Positions 55,961 to 64,000 of a DNA stretch of 64,000 nucleotides are shown piece after piece. Position numbers and translations under genes: made by a program. Source of the DNA: Adineta steineri (Eukaryota > Rotifera > Eurotatoria > Adinetida > Adinetidae). How positions within the stretch are numbered: position 1 is the first letter of the stretch; each line of letters starts with the position of its first letter. The stretch spans positions 90,027 through 154,026 of the forward strand of contig CAJNOI010000159.1 of the NCBI GenBank assembly GCA_905250115.1, read 5' to 3'. Under the pieces are notes generated by a model. It did not search any database. It had not been told where the DNA came from and was given only the letters and a program-made list of their open reading frames with translations.

Positions 55961-57649
55961 TTAACAGATTTGACCAAGTCTATTTTGCTCAATAATTGAT
56001 TTAATACCCTTTAGTGGTACTATAATCCAATCTAGACGATAATTTAATTCATAATTCAGTTCATAAACAGCTTTTTGTAATAAAAACGTTTCCAATAAAA
56101 TTTGTATATCTTGTTTATTATTTGGAATAAATGGTGCATCATTAGTCGTGTCAAGGTAAGATTTAATGAAAAAACCACTAATATAATGAAACCATAATTG
56201 AATAAATGGTAATAATGTGTTTATATCTTCAGATTTTCGTTGAGGATTCAAAAATAAACTTCGATATGCCGCATAATGAAATGAATGAATCATTCCAGCT
56301 ACATCTTTTAAAGGAGAATGCTTGGCTCGTCTTTCAGTAAAATGAATCGCTGGTTCACCTTCAAAATCCACGATTAGAAAATTATCTCCAGTAAATAATA
56401 CTTGTGCTAAATGATAATCACCATGAATACGAGTTTTAGTTACATTTATTTCTCGACTAGAGATTCTTTCTAGTATACGAATTAACTCATTTTTCATTGA
56501 TAAAATTTCTTTGGCTTCTTCTTGAACATCCTCGGGAAGTTTTTGTAAATTTTCTTTTAAATTTTGAAATACTGTTTCAATCAAAGAGTGAATGGAAGCA
56601 AATAAGGAATGTTGATCATCGAGAGAATATTTCTCGGGATAAAAAGCGGAGAGTTCATTGTTTGACGATAAAGCTTGATGCATTTGACCAGTACGATGAC
56701 CTAATAAGCTGATTAATTTCGATGTAGTTTTATCGAATAGTTTTTTCAAATCTTCTGGTATTTCTTCATAGTCAAGTGGATTAGTTAAACTACCTCTTAA
56801 TTCCTTATTTATTGAAGTGATATCTGTATGCGAAAGAATGTTTAGACTAAAATCATCTAGTCGTTCCAGAATATAAATCCATCCATCACTAATACATGAA
56901 ATATATTCCTGAATCATTCCTAATACTATTGTTTCTTTACCAAATTGCCGTTGAATACTACCAACATATTTTGGAATGTGTCGAAAACTTGTTTCATTAT
57001 TTAAAAATTGGTTTATTTCAACATCAGAATTGATAGAGCGATCAACATTGCGATAGATTTTGAGAAAGAAATCTTGATCATAAATAATAGAAGTATTACT
57101 TTCTTCGGTTATAAATATTTTTGATGTCGAATTTAATTGTTCGTGAACGTATCTTTTCAAATTTGGGGTACTTGTAAAGACTAGTTCACCGCTCTTTTGT
57201 TTTATTGTACAATTATTTGCCAAATTGGTAGCCAAAGCTTGTTGCGATCGACGATCATATACAGCATCGTACAATAATCCTTCTTTATTATCGATGTTTA
57301 TTAAGGATATGATCGATTGAGAATAATTCTTTTGCAATTCAGAAGAGATATCGATTGGACTGAATGCAATTGGTAAGTGATAAATATCAGGAGAGCCATC
57401 ATGATATGATATTTCTAGCAGAAGAAGATAAGCACTGTCTAATTCAGTGAACGGTAAAATGACATAATCAATTATCTGGATGCTCTTCAAAGCATGTCCT
57501 TTCCCTCCAAACCAACGCATTTTAGTCACATAATTAGGAAGAATTTCATTTTGGAGTTTTTCTTTAATTTCTTTGTCTTCTACTATGTCATTCCACTGTT
57601 GTAGTTTGATTAGAGTTAGCTGTTGGTTATTATTCACTTGTAAATCCAT
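55961..57649 (-). CDS. Bacterial-type maltokinase (maltose-1-phosphate-forming)
   Basis: Intronless frame; from the ATG of MDLQVNNNQQ it encodes 562 residues. An in-frame extension of 35 residues reaches 57754, but it is hydrophobic and lacks similarity, so the internal start is preferred. The N-terminal cap carries MRWFGGKGHALKSI (44-57), typical of maltokinases and the C-terminal part of TreS-Mak fusions. The kinase fold shows FFLKIYR with Lys197, RIHGDYHLAQVL with the catalytic HGD (409-411), VDFEGEP (427-433) and ERRAKHSPLKDVAGMIHSF (439-457). In bacteria Mak phosphorylates maltose with ATP, feeding GlgE to build alpha-glucan from trehalose. Animals do not have it. Horizontal transfer is the likely source; codon use is now AT-rich like the host. 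TreS, GlgE and GlgB are not in the window, so the substrate in this host is uncertain. Confidence 0.93.
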   Translation of the reverse strand: MDLQVNNNQQLTLIKLQQWNDIVEDKEIKEKLQNEILPNYVTKMRWFGGKGHALKSIQIIDYVILPFTELDSAYLLLLEISYHDGSPDIYHLPIAFSPIDISSELQKNYSQSIISLINIDNKEGLLYDAVYDRRSQQALATNLANNCTIKQKSGELVFTSTPNLKRYVHEQLNSTSKIFITEESNTSIIYDQDFFLKIYRNVDRSINSDVEINQFLNNETSFRHIPKYVGSIQRQFGKETIVLGMIQEYISCISDGWIYILERLDDFSLNILSHTDITSINKELRGSLTNPLDYEEIPEDLKKLFDKTTSKLISLLGHRTGQMHQALSSNNELSAFYPEKYSLDDQHSLFASIHSLIETVFQNLKENLQKLPEDVQEEAKEILSMKNELIRILERISSREINVTKTRIHGDYHLAQVLFTGDNFLIVDFEGEPAIHFTERRAKHSPLKDVAGMIHSFHYAAYRSLFLNPQRKSEDINTLLPFIQLWFHYISGFFIKSYLDTTNDAPFIPNNKQDIQILLETFLLQKAVYELNYELNYRLDWIIVPLKGIKSIIEQNRLGQIC

Positions 57650-58472
57650 GATCTCAAATAAATATCTTTGAATTAAGATAATTCCTGAGATGAAGAATAA
57701 ACTGTATACTCTAGAAAATAAAATATACAATACAGTCAAAGGAAGTGAAGACAAAACATGATTATGTTGAAAGACGTTTTTGTTGAGCTAATTCTCATTC
57801 ATTGATAAGGTAACATCGATTAAATACATACTGAATAAATATGAAAATCGTTTTTTTCCTCTATGTACATCAATATAATATAATAGGTGTTTTCGTGATC
57901 ATTTTATGCGTCATTATTTTTTTCTGTTTCTTTTAGTTTGGTCATTCGGTATATTTTTGTTCTCTTACTTAGCTACAGATACGCATTCTTTTGGCTGTAT
58001 TATTTGCCACGTGTAATATAATCAATGAATCGAAACATACAGTTTCATAATATGTGAATAATAATCGTTAAAATCCGAAAATATAAATCAATCGAAATAA
58101 AAAGAAGGAGTATAAACAACTGTTTGAGCAGTTCCATTGAAAGTAACTTCATCTTGATGCTTTCTACATAGACTAATAAATGATATCATTGTGAAGTTGA
58201 TGTCACTAGTTGACGTTCTTGGATTTATTCTTTCCAGATTCTTGTTTTTCTTGATCGATCAGATAAAAGTTTTATAAATTTATTATTATCGAAAACAATC
58301 ACTTATGAACCTTCTTTTAAAGATTCTAAGTTGAATAATAAATTGATATTAATGAATTCTCAAAATAATATATAGTAGAGATGTGTTATCTTATTTTTAT
58401 TTGGCTTTATAACGAAGACAAATTATTTCCTATAATCGATAGATAAGTCTATTCTGATCGAAAAAAAAAGAA
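57650..58472. other. Intergenic region
   Basis: Upstream region of the maltokinase and downstream region of the SMYD-like gene; no further gene or repeat is evident. Confidence 0.5.
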
Positions 58473-59314
58473 CTACATGATTAATCTTGATGTTCTACAT
58501 GCTTCACAAATCATCTGTTTCTCTGAAGATGGAATAAACCATCCTTTACATTCGAATTTTTTGCATTTAAGTTCTTTAATCAAGTTCATGTAGGATAGAT
58601 CAATTTTTCCATTTGATTCATTGAAACAACGTGCACAATCACAACTAAAAAAGAATTCTTCTTTTAATCGTTGTTTTCTTTTTTCTTGACTCTTTATAAT
58701 TTCATCAGGATGAATATCTTCTTTTTGATAAAGTTCATAATCACGTTCCAAATAACTGTAACATACTTCGTCACCTTTTTTTAGTGAACGTGTTGCAAAA
58801 TATACAACATCACCAACATGAAGATTTTCTCGATCTTCTTGAACTGGAAAACGTGCTAAATTTGGTGAACATGAATGATTAACAAAAGCAGCAGATGGAT
58901 ACATTCCCATTGCATATGTTTGAGGTGGATAAGTATATCCTTCTAATTTAAAAGTTATATGAAACAATGCATTAATCTCTTCAATACAAACAAGAATAAA
59001 TACTTTTTGTAATAAAAATTTGATAATATTATTAGGAACATTTAAAAATGAATATGAACGAGTTATTTCACTAAACCATTGGTCAAAATTATTTATTTGA
59101 ACTTCTTCAACATTTGTACTTTTTGGAAGAAATAATTGAATAAAATTAATTAATTCATCATTATCTTTTATTCGATTAGGAATTAATTTCATTAATATAT
59201 ATTCAGTTAATAGTTTAGCTATGATTTCAAATTCATTTTTCTTTTCTTGTGTGAATTCATCAAAATGTGATAATGATATCCAGATATCATCAATTGACAT
59301 CTCGTTTGATTTTT
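58473..59314 (-). CDS. SMYD-like SET-domain protein, 5' end lost in assembly gap
   Basis: Frame open up to the N run at 59315, so the start at 59300 (MSIDDIWISL) may be internal. Counting from that ATG, the C-terminal half of a SET domain is clear: MYPSAAFVNHSCSPNLARF (133-151), then GDVVYFATRSLKKGDEVCYSYL, and a post-SET cysteine cluster FSCDCARCFNE (218-228) plus CKKFECKGWF and MICEAC. This is the arrangement of SMYD lysine methyltransferases. The N-terminal SET half and the MYND zinc finger expected before it are missing, presumably in or beyond the gap. Targets (histone or other) cannot be predicted. Confidence 0.8.
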
Positions 59315-59324
59315 NNNNNNNNNN
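59315..59324. other. Assembly gap (10 N)
   Basis: A run of ten N between two head-to-head genes that are both missing their 5' parts. The true distance is unknown, and a misjoin cannot be excluded. Confidence 0.95.
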
Positions 59325-60019
59325 TCATCATTTCTATGTAATTCAAAACCTAAACGTATTCTTATTGTTGGTCTTGGTGGTGGAATATGGCCTATGCTTA
59401 TTCGACATTATTTTCCATTGATTATTATTGATGTAGTCGAAGTTGATCAAACAGTTATTGAATTAGCTCGAGATTTTTTTAAACTTGCAGAACAAACTAT
59501 GAATAAATATTTTCACGTTTGTTTCATTTTTAAATATTATTCAACTCTTTAAATCTATTTATTTCTTTATAGATCATTGCAGATGATGGGTATCGTTATG
59601 TGAATGAAACAGCTTATCGATATGATATGATTTTTATCGATGCATTTTTAGAAGATACAATACCTTCTCAGATCAATAATCGACAATTTTTTCTCAAGTT
59701 ACATGAAATTTTACATGATGATGGTTGTTTAATAACAAATGTCAATATTCCAACAACTATTGCTTTTAATCGAATTGTTCAAACACTTTCTTCAATATTT
59801 GAATCAAATATTTTATTGGCTCATACGAATACGATTGAGAATGCACGTGTGATTATTTCGGGCAATGAACCGTCGTTAAGATTAATTTCTTCAAAAACAG
59901 AAACGATTCGACAAGCTGAAAGATTCGAAATAGATGCATGTTTAGAGTTTAGTCTTTCACGTCTAATCTCTGTGGCATATCAAGGTTTAATCAACAATAC
60001 AACATTGAAAAATTTCTAG
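59325..60019 (+). CDS. Spermidine-synthase-fold methyltransferase-like protein, 5' truncated
   Basis: Two exons remain (59325-59516 and 59573-60019; donor GTTTGT). The first begins in frame at the gap with KPKRILIVGLGGGIWPMLIR, the glycine-rich SAM-binding loop, then DVVEVDQTVIELARDFF with the acidic ribose-binding residue. The second exon has ADDGYRYVNE, YDMIFIDAFLEDTIPS and FFLKLHEILHDDGCLITNV, typical of the spermidine synthase/METTL13 C-terminal fold. The missing N-terminus lies in the gap. Whether it acts on a polyamine or a protein is open; METTL13-like is my preferred reading, since the polyamine-binding DxxDP motif is not seen. Confidence 0.75.
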
Positions 60020-62374
60020 TGGATGAATGTAGAATGATCGTATCGATATTAAAATTCTCATTCATACGTATACTCTGTTGTCTTTTATGAATTTTAATCA
60101 TCTTTAGAAATAAAGTGTGATTTACAAGTTTTAGCCAATTTTAGAAAGACTATTTTCTTGCTGAGGCTGAATGTGATATCCATCTTCATTTCAAAGATAT
60201 AGATACAAAATTCTACATTAGTATGATCTTCTACGATATATTAACATGAAAAATAAAGCTACCAAAAAGATAATTGAATGACTTTTTTTCCTCGATGTAA
60301 TATCACACGTAAATATTTGAGTTTATTCCGAAAACACGTAAAAAATTACAAAATTTTCTTTGTTTCTTTTTTTCAGCATTATCAAAACAGACAATTTCTT
60401 TCATCATATATATACTTGATTAGGATGCTGATATGCATGAGCGAATCTTGGGTTTTTGAGGATAGGAAAATCTTTCGCTTCGGAATTAACACCAAGATAT
60501 GGAATAAATGGGTATTGATGTACAATTTCTCACGAATTATTTCGTTTGTAATATTGCGGTCCATAATTTATGTAATTTTCCTTTCTAACAGCAACATTAT
60601 CATAATGATAACTATAGTTTTCGTAGGTGAGAATGAATAACAATTTTAACATTATTTCTTATCAACCATGACCAACAGGACAAGAAAACAACTTCATCAA
60701 ACAAACGGTAGTAATATGAGTGTAACGGACGTGAGTGATGAGTTTCTCACCTTTATCCACACCCTCGAATTTTGAAGTAATTAAAATACATAAGGATGTT
60801 TTCGTTTGATCTTTGATATTTTATTTCAATAAGTTAAATTTATCTGTATATGAAAAAAAATTTGTTTTATTTATAGCTGCTTCGTAACATGAGAAATACA
60901 TACATAGATATAGAATATTATTTGACTCGTTTAATGAGTTATATCTTTTATTTGCTTGATACAAGAACAATACAATGGATCCAATCAAGGCAGTATGCAC
61001 CATCTTGATTGTTACAATATAAGAGAATCGATAATTACATATCACTCACACTTATACTATAAATTTATCTCATATATTGATCTTTTTCCTCTAAAAATCT
61101 CTTTTTTTCCTCGTTTTCGCTACCTTTGTCTCAACACTCTGCGGTTGATAGATAAAATTGACTGAAAAACTCACAGATCATATTATTTAGCGTGTTTCTC
61201 CATATGAACATCAATAATACAGCAAACAGAGTTTTCAATCATATACTACAGAAAGATATCAGAATAAATATTTTAGCATGCATCAATACCAATGCTGACA
61301 TTGCAATTGTTTTTTTTTGGTGTACAAGAAAAAAGGGTGGTTTTCATAAACTAATCTTTTCCTCACAATATTATACTAAATTCTCATATTAAGGAAGTAT
61401 ATGTCTGGCAACGTTTCTAGGAGAGAATAGTGCATTAATTTCTGAAAAATCGCTTTCTTCATTATTTCAATGCGCAAAACTCAAGAGTAAAAGCTTTGAT
61501 TTCGATGTATTCTTATACAGATATTAGTTATATTCTTTGTAATATTTCCGATCACATATCGCCAGCAGTAAATTGAGAATTTATTTTTAATATTTTATTT
61601 TCTATCATCTCAACGTAATTTTTACGCTAGTGTAACTACGTTCTCTTTACCTTTTTCAATTACCTTTTATTTACGTGAAAAACTTCATTTCTAACATATT
61701 CTTTTTTTTAAACAAGCGTATCTTAATGAAACCCAAAATGTGTTTGATGTTTTCTACAAATTGCGTATTGACATACATCGCTCTCAGTTTTCAGTAGAAA
61801 ATATCTGTATCTGTAAAATTGCTCGTTTCTTTTCCTATACCATGACACACAAGAAAATACGTATATTTTACGCACGGACAAATGTTACGTGTGTGTCTGT
61901 CTGTTTACGTCTTTTGTAATGAACGTACTATCGTACAAATTTTCGCTATCTACGAAAACAACTAAATATATTTGTTTTCCAGTTACGTAATTTGTTGTTC
62001 AGTTATGCAACTTGTTTATAGGGTAGTTTTTTTATTTTATCAAGACACATTCGAACTCAACTCTCGATGAACTACTTGCAATATCTATTCGCTAAGAAGT
62101 TTTCTTTGTTAATTTTTCTGTTCTTAAACGAGTTTTCTCTGAGAAAGACTTATACTTTTTTCTTTTGGAAAAGTAGGTATGTTAACGTCTAGAGTTCATG
62201 TAAGTTGATTCTGATTAAGTAGTGTTAGCACGAACAAAAGTCATTGAAATCCTGAGCTTCGTTAAAGATTGGTATTTGCAGGAAATTCTTGTAATATAGA
62301 ACAACCGAACGCGGGAATTTCAAACCTATTTCTTATCTTTTTTTGTAGAAATACTTGTATCACAATAGAAATTC
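60020..62374. other. AT-rich intergenic region
   Basis: 2.35 kb with no supported gene; the small frames here have no domain. One hairpin lies at 60715-60768. A likely splice acceptor (TTTTTTTGTAG) at about 62336-62346 points to a 5' UTR intron of the next gene. Confidence 0.5.
60715..60768. repeat. Telomere-like hairpin, degenerate
   Basis: G-arm ATGAGTGTAACGGACGTGAG, loop TGATGAGTTTCTCACC, C-arm TTTATCCACACCCTCG. Confidence 0.5.
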
Positions 62375-63367
62375 ATGGCCGATAAACCTACTGCCGATCC
62401 TGCTGCTGACACTGATATTGACGCCAGTGACCCCATTACTTCATCCGCCACTGCCACCGACACCGCTGTTGCCATCGCTCCTGCTAATGCTGCCGCTACT
62501 GCCACCGACACCACTGCCGCTCCTACCACCGACACTACTGCCGCCGACACCACTGCCGCCCCTACCGCCGACACCACTGCCACCGACACCGCTGCCGTCA
62601 CCGCTTCCGCTAATGCTGCAGCCACTGCCACCGACTCCGCTGCCGTCATCGCTCCAGCCACTACTGCTGCCGCCGCTCCTGCTACTCCTGTCCCCAAAGC
62701 TGAAAAAAAAGAACGGAGTCCGGTCCATGGTTATTACGATCTCCCTGTTCTTTCACTAGAAGAAGCGACAGAAAAACTCATTAAGGTGATTCCTGATATC
62801 GCAGCGTATGTAGCCACTGCGAAGAAGGATTGTAATAAAGAATCAACTTTATTAACAGTGGATGAGTCTGCTGCAATATATCTTTACACCATGGCTTCAC
62901 CTGTCGTCTGGTATCTTAACGACGCTTTTCAAACAGAAAAGCGACGCGTACTAAAACCATGGTTATCTTACTTAAAACTTTTTGTCAATGCTATAGAGAA
63001 GTTACCATCAACAACGAAAACTCTTTGGCGTAGTCTTGCTACTGACAATCCTTTAATATTTTATGAAGGTGCTGCTTATACATGGTGGAATATTACTTCA
63101 TGTTCGCTGAATGTCAAAATGACTCAATATTATTTAAATAGACAAATAGCAACTGTATTTGCCATTAATGCTATTAATGCCAAAGATATCTCCAAATTTT
63201 CGGCATATCCAGACGAGCAAGAAGTTGTTCTGATACCCGGTACTCGACTCAGTGTTGTAGGCGGACCCCTTCACTTCAGGGATCACTTCACAATCGTACA
63301 TATGCAAGAAGAAGAAAACAGCTCGCCCACCCAAACAGTTAACAAGGATGGTGAAAGCACAAAATAG
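62375..63367 (+). CDS. Mono-ADP-ribosyltransferase (R-S-E class) with low-complexity Ala/Thr/Asp N-terminus
   Basis: 330 residues from the ATG at 62375. Residues 1-105 are a Thr/Ala/Asp/Pro repeat tract (ADTTA, TATDT units). Residues about 117-305 carry an ART fold: TLWRSL with Arg219, YTWWNITSCS with the Ser-Thr/Ser motif (241-244), and YPDEQEVVLIPGT with the E-x-E pair Glu281/Glu283 that marks Arg-specific transferases. It transfers ADP-ribose from NAD+ to a target side chain. No signal peptide is visible, so a cytosolic protein is likely. ART-like genes are expanded in bdelloids as I recall; the target is unknown. The tract has far higher GC than the remainder of the gene, so opposite-strand frames over it are shadows. 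Confidence 0.85.
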   Translation: MADKPTADPAADTDIDASDPITSSATATDTAVAIAPANAAATATDTTAAPTTDTTAADTTAAPTADTTATDTAAVTASANAAATATDSAAVIAPATTAAAAPATPVPKAEKKERSPVHGYYDLPVLSLEEATEKLIKVIPDIAAYVATAKKDCNKESTLLTVDESAAIYLYTMASPVVWYLNDAFQTEKRRVLKPWLSYLKLFVNAIEKLPSTTKTLWRSLATDNPLIFYEGAAYTWWNITSCSLNVKMTQYYLNRQIATVFAINAINAKDISKFSAYPDEQEVVLIPGTRLSVVGGPLHFRDHFTIVHMQEEENSSPTQTVNKDGESTK

Positions 63368-64000
63368 TTATTCGCAAAAATTATCAACACCATTTTGAAC
63401 ATTGTACTTTACGCTAATCAGGAAATGTACTTTTTTTTCTTTCTCGTATGCTGTACAGAGGGTGTTAGTGTGCTTCCCACACTTACATCCACATCGTCTC
63501 ATCCTATTAGATTGTAGAAATTGAATCGAAAGCAATTTGTAAATTTGAAAATATATTCTTATTAATAAAATCAATACATAAAACCGATTGAAGTTAATGT
63601 GAAAATTACGAGTATGATGTGATGTTTGGATGTAACATTTATTGAAGATATGATAACATTATTAAGTATTAAAGTAACTTGAGTATCGAAAGTAATTGAT
63701 ATGAAGCAACTCTTTCATGACATCTTCATTATAATCACCTTCTCAGTTATTTATCTTTATTATCTAGAAACAGTAAGAAAGTGGATTGAACACATAGTGC
63801 ACACGTGATATATTGTGAGGATGAAAAGATGAAGATGATAATCCTCTCTGTTTATTCGTATAAAAGCACACGCTATATATAGGATGGTGGAACACCCTGT
63901 AAGGGAAATGTCCAACATGAGATCAAGGGAACAAGATGAGGAAAAGTCCCATAACATATAGCGTCACATAGATAGATGATAGAAGAGGAGAAATCCATAT
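63368..64000. other. Intergenic region to window end
   Basis: No supported gene. A degenerate telomere-like hairpin occurs at 63459-63500 (GAGGGTGTTAGTGTG, short loop, CCCACACTTACATCCACA). Confidence 0.5.

Noticed and set aside
57650-57754. Upstream 35-residue extension of the maltokinase as a signal peptide
   Set aside because: It is hydrophobic, but it is followed directly by a cytosolic-type enzyme, and a good ATG precedes the conserved part. I prefer the internal start, though a targeting peptide is not excluded.
60278-60640. 120-codon plus-strand frame in the long intergenic region
   Set aside because: Ile/Phe/Arg-biased translation of AT-rich sequence with an overlapping opposite frame; no recognisable motif.
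62326-62759. Several long Ala/Val-, Gly/Ser- and Pro/Leu-rich frames over the ART N-terminus
   Set aside because: They are alternate-frame readings of a biased, GC-rich repeat tract. Only the frame leading into the R-S-E domain has downstream support.

Overview
This is an AT-rich eukaryotic window with compact genes and many very short GT-AG introns (about 38-60 nt). It carries animal-type genes (a TRPA-like channel, PDZ, SMYD-like, F-box and GPCR genes) next to enzymes of bacterial or fungal type (a TrpD-TrpF fusion and a maltokinase). Intergenic DNA is sprinkled with TGTGGG-like G-rich arms facing complementary C-rich arms. Together these suggest a bdelloid rotifer such as Rotaria or Adineta. 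That is an inference from content, not a database match.

Layout. 0.8-8 kb: a B-box/TLDc gene and a seven-exon NO VEIN-type ATPase-fold gene, both on the minus strand. 9.8-11.8 kb: a 13-exon two-PDZ gene on plus. 12.3-14.3 kb: a relic zone with a broken SAXO-like gene, orphan exons and a degenerate Ty3/gypsy reverse transcriptase. 14.3-16.7 kb: a duplicated tRNA-Asn block flanking an E2-like gene that lacks the catalytic cysteine; the second tRNA copy contains a 10-N gap. 17.1-17.4 kb: a small secreted WAP-like gene. 18.3-25.8 kb: a complete 11-exon TRPA-like channel gene with a three-unit tandem repeat directly upstream of its start. 28.5-33.1 kb: a PLAC8-type gene and a secreted two-propeller NHL protein. 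35.5-37.4 kb: a carotenoid cleavage oxygenase. 39-43.8 kb: a convergent pair, an ERICH3-like coiled-coil gene and a TPR gene. 45-46.7 kb: the intronless TrpD-TrpF fusion. 46.9-53.5 kb: a GPCR, a glycosyltransferase-like gene and an F-box/LRR gene. 56-57.6 kb: the maltokinase. 58.5-60 kb: a SMYD-like gene and a spermidine-synthase-fold methyltransferase, both cut by a second 10-N gap. 62.4-63.4 kb: an ADP-ribosyltransferase.

The genes are independent eukaryotic units with no operon logic. The two most unusual metabolic genes catalyse single segments of pathways absent from animals: steps 2 and 3 of tryptophan synthesis, and maltose-1-phosphate formation in the trehalose/GlgE route. Their partner enzymes are not in this window. 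The most distinctive non-coding signal is a family of at least 27 telomere-like hairpins in intergenic DNA and introns, some inside larger repeat modules of about 300 bp. Exon structures given here were worked out by hand from reading frames and splice consensus; all multi-exon totals keep frame.
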